Positions 34,967 through 47,382 of a stretch of DNA of 64,000 nt are shown here, piece by piece. This stretch comes from Maratus speciosus (taxonomy: Eukaryota; Arthropoda; Arachnida; Araneae; Salticidae), in the NCBI GenBank assembly GCA_963932465.1, contig OZ010787.1, positions 15,364,926 to 15,428,925 of the forward strand, in the 5' to 3' direction. A program made the position numbers and the translations under genes. Within the stretch, counting starts at the first letter, position 1; each line of letters begins with the position of its first letter. The notes under the pieces are model-generated. The model made no database searches, was not told the DNA's origin, and saw only the letters and a program-made list of their open reading frames with translations.

Positions 34967-35639
34967 CTCTTTGAAAAAAAAATTTTCAAAAAGGGATTTT
35001 TCAGTCGTCTTTTCCTCCCTTTCGCCAACGCTTACTCAGTGCTCAATTTTAGAGGTACCGATTCACAAAAAATACGTATTTAAAGCTAAGATCTTCTTCT
35101 CGTCGTCGGTGCAATCGGTTTTTTAAAAGACTATTTTAATTCTTTAAACAAATTCGCGACCACAGGTCACTTCGCGCCTCACTGTGACGAGACTATCTTT
35201 TTTTCACAATTATTTTGGGGCATTTCGACACACTGGATTTTACAACTATTACAAAAATTTGTAATTAGAAAATTTCGACGTAAAAACTAAAAAACGGTTT
35301 CGGCACGGTTTTGCTTGGCTTCGGCACCTGTTTTTATTAATAAATATGCATATTTTTTCATGAAATCTTATAGAGTACTCGTGTACAGTTATATTTATAA
35401 CATACTAGCTGTTTAATCTGTTTTATGCACGGGAGCTCATGAATTCAATTCTAAAACCAAAATTAAATATAACTATTCGATTTAGTAAAATATTTTTCTA
35501 CTAGTGTGCTTTTTTTTTTTTTAAGGAAATTTAATTTATCATGCTACTATGGCAGCAGTAAAATGATATCTTTAGAATAAGGGAATAAATAGAATAAAAG
35601 TTTTGTTGATGTTTGTGATAAAATGTGTTTATTTAAAAG

Positions 35640-36395
35640 AAAATTGTCAGATTATCAAGAGAAAAAAATCGCGATTTTCGTCAATTTATCGGGAGAAAAT
35701 TGCAAATTTTGTCATTCTGCTAAAAATTGCGAATTTCGTTGATCAGGTGCAGGAAAAATCGCAAATTTCGTGATCAGGCGCGGAAAATTTTTTAATTTCA
35801 TTCATCGGGTGCGGAAAAATCGCGAATTTTGTCGATCAAGTGCGGACAAATCTCGTTGATCGGCTGCGGCAAAAATTCCAAATTTCGACAGAGTCAGTTA
35901 ATAGCGAATATTGTTGATAGACCGTGGAAAAATCCCGAATTTCACTGGTCGGGTGCAGAAAAATTGCGAATTTTGTCATCAGGCGTGAAAAATCGTAATT
36001 TTCGTCTATCGACATGGGAAAATTGCTTGTATTGTCGATAGGGCTAGTTGACGATCAAGAATTAACGACGGGAAAATTACAAATTTTGAAAGAGCCAGTT
36101 AATAGCGAATATCGTTGATAGGACGTGGGGAAATTGCAAATTTCGTTGATCGGTAGCGGAAAATCGCAAATTTCGTTGATTGGTGAGGGAAAGTCGCGAA
36201 TTTCGTCGATCGGATCCGGAAAAAATCTCAAATTTGTCGATCAGGAGCGGAAAAATCTTGTTGATCGGATTCGGAAAATTTTCGAATTTTGTCTATAAGG
36301 CGTGAAAAAATTGAAAATTTCGTTGATCGGACGCGGAAAGAAGGGACTTTCGTTGGTCGGGTGCAGAAAAATCTCAAATTTCGCTCCTCTTCCCT
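35640..36395 (+). repeat. Degenerate ~35-bp minisatellite in the Helitron
   Basis: About twenty loosely conserved units of the form CGTTGATCGGGTGCGGAAAA followed by ATCGCGAATTTT. Unit length varies between about 30 and 40, with some units partial. Confidence 0.7.
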
Positions 36396-36859
36396 CCTTC
36401 GTTCATAAAGTTTTCATTTTTTTTTTTCGGCACTAGCCACATCATGCCTATGTTTGTTTTTTAGCACTTTTACTAAAGCAAAATTTATACTTCCCCGAAC
36501 AAAGTCAAGGGATATTATCACTACCTGAAAATAATCCTTGCTATATCTTTGTTATATATACAAACATAAATATCTTTAAACGGTATATCTTTTCCAACTA
36601 AATTGGATATGTTGACTGTGTAGGGGAACCTAGAGTGGTATAACCCACCTCTTAAATCATGTTTTTATCCGATTATAGGCCTCAGATCAACTCTCCGAAA
36701 TATAATTCTCTGTATTACTGATGTGGCCCTCGACAAACCAGGCATTTTTGTAAGTGGTCCTTCTCTTAAAAAGGTTGTGCACCCCTACTTTTTCAATATA
36801 ATTTTTAATGCAATTTTTAACGTTTTTTGACGGTTCGAGGCGATTTTTTTTCAATTATT

Positions 36860-38200
36860 AAAATAAATCCGATTTCAATTTTTTAGCGCATAATATAGTA
36901 AATTTTGTCCTCTTTTCAAAACAGTTTATTCGGAGTTCGTACAGCGATGTTTGAATTTTTCGCAAACACTTGCATGCGATTTTAAGCGTTATTTCGTGTT
37001 CCGCAGCGATTTTTTAATATTGATAAAAGAAATTCGGTTTCAAATTTTTAGCATCATACAATAAATTTTGTCCTCCGAAATTTTTGAATTTTTAATGCGA
37101 ATTTTTGCGATTTTTCGCAATAAGTTTTGACACTCGTGAAAGAATTCCGGTTAAAATGTTTTAGAGCACTTATAATAATTTTTGGCCTTTGCGACTTTTG
37201 GAATTTTTAGCTCTTTTTAATACACTTTTCAGCTGTTTTTCGTGTTCCGCAGTGACTTTTTTACATTGGTAAAAGGAATTCGTTTTTAAATTTTTAGCCT
37301 AATGTAGTAAATTTTGTTCACTTGAGTGATTTTTATTATGATTTTTTGCATTCCGTGGAGATATTTTGACATTCATGAAAGCATTCCGGTTACGGCTTTT
37401 ACTCCACTATAGTGAATTATGTTCTCAGCGATTTTTGAATTTTTAATGCTCTTTTTTGCATTTGTTTGCGGGTTTTTTTTCTTTCTTTCTTTCTTTCTTT
37501 TTTTTTTCCTTGTATTCCGTAGGGATTTTTTTCACATTCATAATACTTTTCGATTCAAACTTTCAGCTTAATATAGCAAATAATAATAATAAAAAATCCG
37601 CATGTCAACACGATTTTTAGCGTTTTTACGCGTTCTGTGCCTTTTTTTAACATTTATAAAAGAAATTCGTTTCAAACTTGTTAAACGCTTCAGTAATTTT
37701 TTTCCCCTGCGATTTTTGATTTTTATCAATTTTTAATGCGATGTTTAGCGTTTCGCTGCTATGTTTTGACATTCGTAAAAGGAATTGGGAGTCAAACTTT
37801 TAGCCAAATATAATAAATTTCGTTATATTTTCAATAAAGTTGGTTCGAAATTCGTACAGCTATTTTTGAATTATTTTTGGGAAATTTTTATGCATTGTTT
37901 AGAGATTTTTCGCATTCCGCGGCGATTTTTCTACATTTGTAAAAGGAATCCTGTTTTAATCTTTTAGCCCACAACAAAATTTTGTCATCTGCGATTTTTG
38001 AATTTTTAGCGATTTTTAGAGTTTTTTTTTCGCGATTCGCTACAATTTTTCCAAATTAGTAAAAGGAATCCGGTTATCTTCTATCCCAAATAGTAAATTT
38101 TATGTTATTTTCATTTAAATTCATTTGGAATTCGTGCAGCTTTTTTTTTTTTTTTCGCGATTTTTTATTACGATTTTTTGAGTTTTTTCGTGTTTTATAC
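36860..38200 (+). repeat. Degenerate ~110-170-bp tandem array in the Helitron
   Basis: Ten or so diverged units run through AATTCGGTTTCAAA, TTTTAGC, ATAGTAAATTTTGTCCTC, GCGATTTTTGAATTTTTAAT, CGTGTTCCGCAGCGATTTTT and ACATTCGTAAAAG. Some units have an extra TTCGGAGTTCGTACAGC block, making them about 170 bp. The array ends directly at the Helitron 3' hairpin. Confidence 0.7.
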
Positions 38201-38607
38201 TATTTTTCGACAGACCGGACGATGCCAGGCATATCAGCTAGTTAGCGTATAAATGTATGATATAAATACTACAGGGTTGCGCACGAAAAAGCGGCCCTGC
38301 TGTGTTTGCCATGAAGGCGCATGTACAGATAGATATTTCCATATGAACATCAAAAAGTTTTAAAATATCACGAAAATCAAATCAAATGTCAGTCCGAAAC
38401 GGCACGGGAAAAAATGAAGTTTAGGCCTGGCCGGGTTTACAGAAAAAATTTAGAAATGGTCCCTAACTCAGCCTGATATTAAAGAAAGAAAATGGGCCTG
38501 AGAAAGGGTTTCTTGCTCGGCCCGAAAAAGAACAACTGAATATGCACTGTTTATTGTTAATAGATCCTGGTGAATCGTCATTCACTGCAAAGAGAGACCG
38601 CTTGAAT

Positions 38608-38743
38608 CAGTGGTGTAGTCGAGGGGGACGCGGAGGGACGGCATCCCCTCTCTTTTTATTTTACCTAGAGAGTCCCATTACTTTTCATTATCGGGGGGGG
38701 GGGGGGGACGCTCGAGACACAGGAGGACGCAGACTTTTTAATG

Positions 38744-38778
<35 letters not shown>

Positions 38779-41193
38779 AAGGATGAGCACACAAGTAAGT
38801 TGACAACCTTAATAAATAAGGCATTGATTTTTAATATTTCCAACAAAGATAAAAAGTGTTTATGGTGTCGGATCGCTTGTCTGCCTCATCTGTTCATATT
38901 TTAACTTCCGAAAGTTAATTTAAATCGTGACAAAATGTTATGCATATTTTTGAAGTTTACTGTAGCGCTATCAATATTGTTAATGATCTGTAGACCATCA
39001 ATATTTCGTTTACGAGAGAACAAAAAATGAGTTCATTTAATTCCGGTTTATGAGTCGAACTTGTTCGAAGTACACATTTCAGAAGTTATAATATACTTTA
39101 AATATAACGAAAATGACATGTGGTATTGGAATTCATTACAAAATGTTCCCTATCGAAAATAACATTTATCTTTCGTTTACCACAAAATTAAAAAATATTC
39201 GGAAACCCATGCCATGATCTATTAATGGTAATACGTGGTTTGAAATGCATTTTGATGACATTACATTTTTTCAAACTGAAAATAATTCATGTGTGCGTCA
39301 GTAAAGACCATTGCTGCATGTTTGCTGTGGAAAACGGCGCGTGAAACATTTATATAAGACCAATATACGAAAGAATACGCACGCATTATCATCTATAGTT
39401 TCAGAAGGTCTTTTAATTAATAACAGTAATTTAATTTTAATGAAAAAGCTGTTTAATATTCTAGTGCATATTATTAAAATGTGACAGAATTAAATAAACT
39501 GCTCTTATTTTAAGCTCATTTTCCCTTTAATTTTAATCTATACCAATAAAAGAATGTATAGCTCTGTGTGTATGTCAGCGATGGCTAGTATGAATCTAGC
39601 ATACTTAGAAGTCTGAAAATTTGGGTGCGAGTAGCCGAAAGTAGGTCCTGATGCGCCTGAGGCTCAGATTTTTATTTCTTTTATAATTAGCCGAGATATT
39701 AATAAAAATCACATCGAAATCTCATGAAAAAAAGTTTCATTCAAGTTAAGTTTTCATTCCAAGTTCAGTTTTCATTCCAAGTTTCATTCCACCCATAACC
39801 CGATTTGCACAGCAGAACGGAATGAAGAACAGAGCACAGAGATTTATTTATTTATTTTATTTTATTTTATTTTTTTTTTTTTGGGGGGGGGGGGGGAGTT
39901 GTCCTCTTTTTTTTATACTTCCATCAGCCAAAACGTTTAATATAGAAAAACGGAAGACATGTTCTGAAAGATCACAATTCTGCGTCTTTAGCGCTATGAA
40001 TTTGAAAAAGTATCGTTATTAACCCTTTCAAAAACTATTTTCAAAAAGGCTCATTTTTGCAGTTCTCTTTTTCTTCCGTACGGCACGCTTCCTTAGGACC
40101 CAATTTCAGTGGTAGCGGTTAACAAAAAATACGTATGCTGAGATCTTGTCTTCGACGATGCAGTCAGTTTTCAAAAATTACTCTTCAAAATTTAACTCTT
40201 TAAAAATGTTTGCGACTGCAGGTCACTTTGCGCCTTACGGAAACGTTCTTTTTTTCTATGCTAAAAGTGGCTAACCGCGCATATTTCAACACAATTTTTT
40301 AACATCTCCGCAGACCAGATTTACATCACCTACAAAAGTCCGAAACATTCGGATGACTAGAAGTATTTTTAGAAAACAAAATGTGCGAAAATTTCGACGA
40401 AAACACTTAAAACTGGGATGTTTCGGTATGGTTTCACTCGCCTTCGGCTCAAATTTTCACTACTAAATATACATAGTTTATCACGAAATTTTAAAAAAGG
40501 CTCGGATATAGTTCTATTTATAAACTCTTAAAATTTCAGATAATTCGGACGATAAGAACATTTTTTTTTTGTCATGTTAACGGAACCCAGGCGAAAGCAA
40601 GAAATATAGCGAGTTGAAAACGTATTTTTTTTTTCAACTAGATATAGATGCATGCATACGCACATGCATAGAAAATTGTTGTAAAAATAGGAAAGCCGAT
40701 TCAGTGGACCTAAAAAATTAAAGATATGCCAAAATTTCACAATGTTTTTTTTTTCTTTTTTTTTACTATCGTGAATATTTTCCATAAAAACCATACATGT
40801 CCGTAAAGTAAAAATGCAATAATTTTCAATGCTCGCAGGAACAAAAATTATTCTGCGACTATTTTCAAAATAAATAATTCGAAACAAATTTTAACGAAAA
40901 TCTCGCCGGATAAATTAGTGTTACTGAATTACGATTCCTATTCCAGAAATTTTCGGGCACGAAATAAGGTCTTTATTTTTTTCATTCTGTGACAAGTTGC
41001 TTAACTATCAGCAGAGAAGAAACTTTAATCTTAATTAAACTTTAATTTTTCAAGTTTTAATTTAATTTTTCAATTACAGGAATTCAAAATAAAAAGCAAG
41101 ATTCAAAATCAAGTTTGCCTTATGGGTGATACAAATTCAAATGTTTAAGACTATGAGCGTCCCCCCACTTTTTTTCCCAGGACTACACCACTG
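38608..41193. mobile_element. 2.6-kb hAT-like element
   Basis: Ends CAGTGGTGTAGTC and GACTACACCACTG-like CAGGACTACACCACTG are inverted. The flanks CGCTTGAAT and CGCTTGAT form an 8-bp duplication with a one-base difference. It contains a G run, a TA microsatellite (38742-38775) and a truncated Helitron (39537 on). It sits inside the 33104-41926 element. Confidence 0.65.
39537..40540 (+). mobile_element. 5' part of a second Helitron copy
   Basis: Starts TCTATACCAATAAAAGAATG after an A, and tracks the 33582 Helitron through GATGGCTAG, GCCTGAGG, CGAGATATTAATAAAAA, ACAAAAAATACGTAT, GCAGGTCACTTTGCGCCT and GTTTCGGTATGGTTT. No 3' hairpin or CTAG was found before 41193, so it is truncated. Confidence 0.6.
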
Positions 41194-41711
41194 CGCTTGA
41201 TAGTTTTGGACTATTTTAATAAATATGAGCTTTATGCATGATTTAGAGACAAACAATTTCTCCCTTTATATTCTATTATACGTTTTGGAGACACTGGTGA
41301 TTTTTCCTGGCTTCTAGTTTCATCATTTACAACAAAACGTAACTCCTCTCGCCCCTTCCTCCCGGGTTCTTTAAAATTCGTAAATTGGAGCCACTTTCTT
41401 GGAAGTTTCGGGAAATGACGAAACATCTTATCTGTGCTCTAACCAGATCATATCGGACACCATTTGTTGTCCGTTAAAGACGTGAATTTATTGCCTTATG
41501 TCAATGACGCCGAATGAGAAAAAGAAATTCTTCCCAGAAAGTGTGTCCAGTGTCCAAAGAAGGAAGAAAAATCCACCATGAAGAGTGCTTAGTTTTTTCC
41601 CATACGCTACGCTAAAATTTTTTAATTGTTTTACTTGCTTACAAAGAATAAAAGTAAACAGCGAATTTAGAAAAAGAACAATTATCCATCGAAAACATTA
41701 TACGCTAAAAA

Positions 41712-41877
41712 CTTTTGTAAATTCTAAGAAATTCCAAAATTTGAATTTTTTTTCTATGTCAGTTGGCATAAAAGAATATAGCCCATCTGAAAAACTTTTG
41801 TAAATTCTATGAAATTCTAAAATTTGATTTTTTTTCTATGTCAGTTGGCATAAAAGAATATAGCCCATCTGAAAAAA
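41712..41877 (+). repeat. Tandem duplication of an 83-bp unit
   Basis: CTTTTGTAAATTCTAAGAAA through TCAGTTGGCATAAAAGAATA to CCCATCTGAAAAA occurs twice in tandem with a few changes. Confidence 0.8.
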
Positions 41878-42199
41878 TTATTGGAGGGGCCCGAGCCCCA
41901 CGGGCCCATATAACTCTAATCCTATGGACCCAGTTAAACCTTGCTTCAGTACTCATCTTTACGGTTTACCCACAAAAAGCAGAACTTGCACCCTTTTGAT
42001 AAGATGCACTTGAACTCTTTGTTGATGGAGACACCATTCTGAGAAAGTCACATTTTTTACTCCCTTATAGTTCAGAAAATTCGTTTTAGATGATGGAATT
42101 GATAAGGACTTAGAAATTAAAATAAATAGGCTTGCTATTTGTCAACAGAATGCTTCAGTCACGTCTGCCCAGAAAGTTTCATGGCTTGTTCCCAGACTA

Positions 42200-42485
42200 A
42201 GCTTGGGGACGTATTCATATCGATCGCGCTGGTCCAATAGAGCGTAAAATGTTATTCAAAGTTGTGGATGCCACACCAAAATGTCTGGAAATTACACCAG
42301 TCCCAAATACCAATTTAGAGGCTGCCATAACAGTTTTTGGAATTTATTCTCCCGTTTTGGCTTACCGAAAAAAAGCCTTGTCAGAGATAATGAAATTGGC
42401 TTTTGCCGCATTTAATTTTTTAACTTATTTCTCCGTAATGGTTTTACTCATATCAGAACAACCACATATCATCAAAATTTGAGTG
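42200..42485 (+). pseudogene. gypsy integrase fragment
   Basis: Reads WGRIHIDRAGPIERKM, then FKVVDATPKCLEITPVPNTN, the start of the integrase catalytic core with the first catalytic Asp in HID and the second-strand VVDA block typical of Ty3/gypsy elements. The frame is open from about 42200 to 42481 but the family resemblance fades after AAITVFGIYSP. The second catalytic Asp (usually in an SDNG motif) and the Glu were not found. This is the continuation of pol from before 33096. Confidence 0.75.
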
Positions 42486-42829
42486 ATTTGGCTGAAAGAT
42501 CAGTATGAACTGTAAAGTCAACCTTTAAAAAAAGAAGGAATGTTTGGAGAAAGGTAAGCCAAATTTCTGTTTAATTACAGGAATACACCTGTCAGCTTCT
42601 AGATCATCTCCAGTCTGAAACATCTAAAAACAATTAATCCCGCCATCGTTCTTCAAGAACTAAGTATGAACCTAAAAGATTAATTTTATAAGACTACTTT
42701 TTAATGATTTTTTCCTGGAACTATTTTGTGATTAAATTTGATGAGGACAGAGAATGCTGAAATTTAAATAAAATTGTATATTTTTTACTGTATTTAATTT
42801 AATTTGGATAGAGAATATTGTAAATGCGT

Positions 42830-43005
42830 TGGTATCTAGTCAGGAGATGGTGGACAACTGCTGGTTTGTTCAGATTTTTGAGCAGCAGACGGTCAGTCTC
42901 TTGCCAGCTGCGATACCAGTAGCGTGAAAAAAAAACCATTCTGCTCCAATCATACTTGGTTCTTTGTTATTAATTAAGATTGAACATTTATAATTTCAAA
43001 ATAAA
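42830..43005 (+). repeat. 3' LTR-like repeat of the gypsy relic
   Basis: Diverged direct copy of 31185-31365 (see there). Similarity stops near ATAATTTCAA, matching the LTR end before the primer site in the 5' copy. Confidence 0.6.
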
Positions 43006-43010
43006 TGGTC

Positions 43011-44839
43011 AAGTGCGAGTATTACTCGTGCTCAGAGAGTTCCGTACAATAAATATATGAATTATTAACTGTATTATTAAAAGAAAATCGTTGCTAAAAG
43101 AATAATAAGACTTTGTAAAAAACTATACAACGTAGGGTTGGATATAGCTGTATATACTAGAAAAGTATTAATGGGTATACCATAGAAATTCAAATAGATA
43201 TGAAGCCTAAATAATATCAAATATTGCTATTCTGTATAACTCTTTTTTTAATCTTATCCTAATCTGTTTATGATGAACTTAATTCGGTGCTGACAATAAA
43301 AGTAGTGCATATTTAAACTGAATTTGGCATTTCATAAAACCAAATTCAGCGTTGTAATAATCTTTTATTTTAAAGTGTAGCTAAAACAAAACCTTTGTTC
43401 AAAGTTTAAACTTGGCATTGTGCTAACCACGCTTCGAAAGGAGGTCGCATAGTTGTAATGCCGCCTTGGTCCGTGCCACGTTTTTCCAGATATATTTTTA
43501 ATTAACTTTTAAAGACACGGGAGGCGTATTGAGAATGCAAATTAGTCGCGAATCCCGTAGTATTTATGTGATTAATTCTAATTCAATTAGTCTGTTTTTA
43601 ACAATTTGACGTTTATTGCTTTTATACTGTTATTGGACATTGCATTACACAAATATATCATTAAAAGTTGCTATCTGGGCTTTAAAAGCCTATGGCACAT
43701 GCAGTATGCCGCCCTTGCCATTATGTATGTTCAAATAGTCCGTGTTTTTAAGGGTTAATATCTCGGCTAATTACAGACGACTTTTTTCGATAATCATTAT
43801 CAACAATGCTTTTATACTTCTGCTACGATAGGTACCTCCAGCACTCCTCAACACCTTTGCTGAGTGCCTGCAAATCGAAATTTGTGTGTAACAGAAAACT
43901 GGGCTTTTCTTAAAAACTATGTGACCTAGGGTTATCGCTATAATTTTCCTGCAAGGTTTAAATTAACTTCTACTACCTCTATTTTTTTCATAATTTTAGT
44001 GTCAGTAGATTCGGAAATAGATGGGTAGGAACATATTTTTGCACTACATTTTCCACAATATCTCTGCAAATATAATACCTAAAATTAAAAGAAATATATT
44101 TTTGAGTTCAGCATTACGAAAGCTTTCACACGATCCCCACATGATATACAACAAAAAAATATTTTTTTTTTCAAGTAACTGAATTAGCCCCTCTACATTT
44201 TCCCCAAATATATTTGTGAATGTTTAATAATCAGTAAATATGTGGGTGAATAGTTATTTCTTTATTACTTCCCCAAATTTGAACTTTCCATGTTCCCTAG
44301 TTTACGAGTAAAATGGCTGTGACAGACGGACAGACAGACACAAGAGTGATCTTATAATAGTTCCGTTTTTACTTTTTAAGTATGGAACCCTAAAAATCAA
44401 TTTATTGTTGCTCCCTAATTTCTCCGTTACTAAATATTCACTGAAAAATGTAAGATCAAACATGTTCTCTACATTTACGACGTCCAGGGGCAAATTGAAA
44501 AGCATTTCTGTAGATATTTAATAAAACTTCTAAAATTGAAAGTTACCAGTTATTATCCTTAATTTATGAGCACGAGTATAAATTCTAATGATTTAACAGA
44601 TAGATAACACAAGAGAGAAATTTTTACTATCGCAAGGATATTGGAGATTCACCAAAGAAATTTTCAGGAACAGAAAGCAAAGATTTCTACGTTTTCAAAG
44701 GACTGGGGGAGAAAAAATGCACTTACAACCGAAACCTTTCCATTTGAAAAACAACTTGAGAAAAAAAAAAAAATAAAGAAATAATGGAATGCAAAAAACA
44801 TTTGTGTTGATGTTGTTGCTGATTGGAAAGCGGGATCTC

Positions 44840-44879
<40 letters not shown>

Positions 44880-45097
44880 AAAATAAAAGGTTCCTCAACC
44901 TTAATGACCCTTCTCTCAATTAAGTAAACTCAAATATTTCTTTTGTTTTCTATTTATGATAAGAATTTTGCAACTCTTTGAAAAGTGCAGAAGACTGAGA
45001 AGAGTAAACGTACTTAATTATTTTAGGCTATAAAGGGACTGTTTTTGTTTCACTTTTTATGTATAAACCTTGTCTAATACAGTATCAATTCAGAATT
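43011..45097. other. Unassigned intron DNA, one dispersed tail motif
   Basis: At 44320-44395 the sequence GACAGACGGACAGACAGACA ... GGAACCCTAAAAATC resembles a 3' tail common in invertebrate repeats. A run of 34 T lies at 44841-44874. No gene is apparent. Confidence 0.4.
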
Positions 45098-45462
45098 TTA
45101 ACACGTTGACCCACATACAGATTCCGATGAAGTGGCTTTTTTGGCAGACATTTACAGAGCGGTGTTTAGTGTTTATCGAGTCTGTTCACAATCTCCAATC
45201 GCTGCTTGTTAATGTTATACATTTTTAATTCAAAAGTGTCAAATTTTGGATATTTTAACAGGCTGAATGCCAAACTGCAAACACTGAACATGCCTGGAAG
45301 ACCATCGGGTTCTTTTTTTAAATACATGGTAGTCAATTATTGAATCATAGCAATAAATTTTCTTCGAGAAAAATACTGATGGCACACATACTCGTGTGGA
45401 ATGGCGCCCCCCGTAAATATTTTGGCACATATATTTGTGTGCCATTGCATTCAATGTGTTAA
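45098..45462. mobile_element. TTAA-flanked, piggyBac-like MITE
   Basis: TTAA-CACGTTGACCCACA on the left, TGCATTCAATGTG-TTAA on the right, 365 bp. The target and ends of the TTAACAC(G/A)TTGA type fit piggyBac non-autonomous elements. Confidence 0.6.
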
Positions 45463-45910
45463 GACTGTACTACGTCCTCCTCGCTACTCTCTCTAATACG
45501 TTAAGTGTTTTCACACAAACTTTCAATTACCCATATAACTTGGGATATGTTTGTAAAAAGCAACGCAAACATAAGCATAGGTTTTTAATTTTCCATTTCC
45601 AAATGGAAAATACTTTTGTTCTAGATATAAATGTTTCTACTAGAATGACACATACTGAATTTCGTGTGTGTGTGTGGGAGGCGAGGGAGGATGCCTCATT
45701 TAAATGTGCTATTTTACTTTGTAAATAAACAGCATTGACATTTCAGATGTTAACAGAAATTGCATTTATGATATTCATAACTAACTTCATGACTAATTTA
45801 TACTAAGTTAAAGAAAAGTATTTTTTTATAAAAAATTTGAAGCTATTTAGTATTCATAATCTTGTATCCTAATAATTGCAATATAGCGATATTTCTAAAT
45901 GCTTGTCTTA
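45463..45910. other. Unassigned intron DNA
   Basis: A 97-codon plus-strand frame spans 45435-45728 with no recognised domain. A short TG/GTGTGTG run is near 45664. Confidence 0.45.
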
Positions 45911-47382
45911 CAAGGAGAGGGTCCGATGTTGGTGTCACCGAATGCGATGAACATTTGTGTATCGATAGAGTATAGTTAGTATATTAATATATCACCGCCA
46001 TAAAGCGCAACCCCCAGGGGGTCTTGAGAAAATAAGTGGCAAAGTTTATATTCGGATAAATTTGCTTCTTCGACAAGCAGTTTAGTAGCATGGTCGTCAG
46101 CATACCGGATTTGAGATTTTTCTTTGTCAGTTTGAATCCCTCTAATCTTGGGAAGACCTTAGTTGTCAATGGAGATTATACTAGAGAGGTGTGTGCGTCT
46201 GCGACAATAAATATTTCTGTACTGAATCTGAAAGAAATGGCATATTAAATCTCTTTTTTTCCACATTTTCATATGAAAAATTATTGACTCATTAATCAAA
46301 ATCGATTGAGCTTAACATATAATCATTTTTATGATAAATATCTAGTAATAATCAAGGAAATGTATTTATTCGCAAGGAAGGACTCTGGCGAGAATTTGGC
46401 ACGGTGCAAGCAAATGGCTAGTAACCTTAGACCCCCAACAGAGATCTGCGGGGTGATGGTCAATTGATATAGACTCCTCTTATTATCAGAGATAGTAGAT
46501 TTTTGATGTCCAATCAAAAGTTTCTTTTTTTTTAAACTATTAAATATAGAGAAAAATTTTCGGTGGATTCGAATTTTTTGGAAAATTTCACCACAAGTAC
46601 ATACCCAACATATGACTGAGACATTTAAAATAACAAAGAAAAATTTCTTTTGCAAATTAAAACGAATAAAAGAAGCTCTTTATTTTAAGACTGTTCTCAT
46701 AAAACTATTTTTCCCCGCCCAAGAACCGGAAACTTTCTATTTCAGGGCTTGTTTTTAAACGTAAAAACAGGATACTTGCAGGCATGATATTTGAAGGGAT
46801 TTGAAATCGAACAGATTTTCTTAGTTTCCGGTAAATTAATTACAAACAATTGTTATCTAAAAATGTATTTTTATTTCTTTAATTTACTGGACAATCGCGT
46901 TGGATAGAAAATTTTGGTGGATTAGACAATTTCATCTCAAGTAAATATGAAGCACATGGAAAGAATATGTAAAATAACAAGAATTTTCATTTTTGCGTAA
47001 ATTAAAACTTTTTTTTTTTTTTATGCTGTTTTTCTTAAGTACATTCATGATATAATTTCTATCCTTCCGCAAACAGAAGTTTAAACTATTCTTATTTTAC
47101 TTAGAAAGAATTGATCAGAAGTTAAATTAATTTGTCTTTTAAACAATAGTATAAATTCAACATTTTAACAGTATTTTAGACACAAAAAAACAAAAACAAC
47201 AACAAAAAAAAATTCACCAGTTATTCATAATGCATTCTACAGTTTTATGCATAAATGTAAGTTAATTTGATTTGATAAGTAAAATTATAATTTAACTTGA
47301 CATAAATCAATCAGGCCCATGCGAAATGGGGGGAAGGGGAAGGGGGGCAGTCGTCCAAGGTGCGGAAATTGAGGGGCGCGAC

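Larger units (their letters stand above)
33582..38241 (+). mobile_element. Non-autonomous Helitron
   Basis: The 5' end TCTACCTATATATATAATAA follows an A. The 3' end is ATGCCAGGCATATCAGCTAG followed by T, where ATGCC-A-GGCAT is a hairpin ending 9 bases before the final CTAG. This TC...hairpin...CTAG form between host A and T is diagnostic of Helitrons. There is no Rep/helicase frame. It contains a TTAA-flanked MITE (34544-34966) and two degenerate tandem arrays (35640-36395 and 36860-38200). A 5' portion of a related copy is at 39537-40540, with the MITE absent. Confidence 0.75.
33104..41926. mobile_element. 8.8-kb hAT-like element inserted in gypsy pol
   Basis: Ends CATAGGCGTAGAGTT and AACTCTAATCCTATG are inverted with two mismatches in 15. 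GACCCAGT flanks exactly on both sides (33096-33103, 41927-41934), an 8-bp duplication. Subterminal GGGGCCC and a GGGCCC/CGAGCCCC run occur near both ends. Most of its length is later insertions: a Helitron (33582-38241) and a second hAT-like element (38608-41193). No transposase frame was recognised. Left of the Helitron, 33145 on resembles the CAGTGGCG-type elements (compare 47383-47990). Confidence 0.7.
31185..43010 (+). mobile_element. Decayed Ty3/gypsy retrotransposon, interrupted
   Basis: LTR-like direct repeats (31185-31365 and 42830-43005) bracket broken pol. Around 32315-32480 the reverse transcriptase segment after the catalytic YxDD (LITGKNNEEHLQNLNEV) survives with frameshifts. Around 32480-32840 the tether and RNase H follow (ATLLAPLHKLLE, KVVFVCNAS, FRSLSKAERNYRHIAKA), and 32850-32960 reads DKPVPSVAAARIQHW. 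The integrase part is at 42200-42480. Multiple stops and frameshifts make it inactive. Between RNase H and integrase an 8.8-kb hAT-like element (33104-41926) is inserted. No gag was recognised at 31400-32000. Confidence 0.75.

Noticed and set aside
44755..44880. Long A and T runs as retroposon tails
   Set aside because: Homopolymers of 30 or more bases also occur at 13912 and 48840 without target duplications or a recognisable retroposon body, so they were left as simple repeats.
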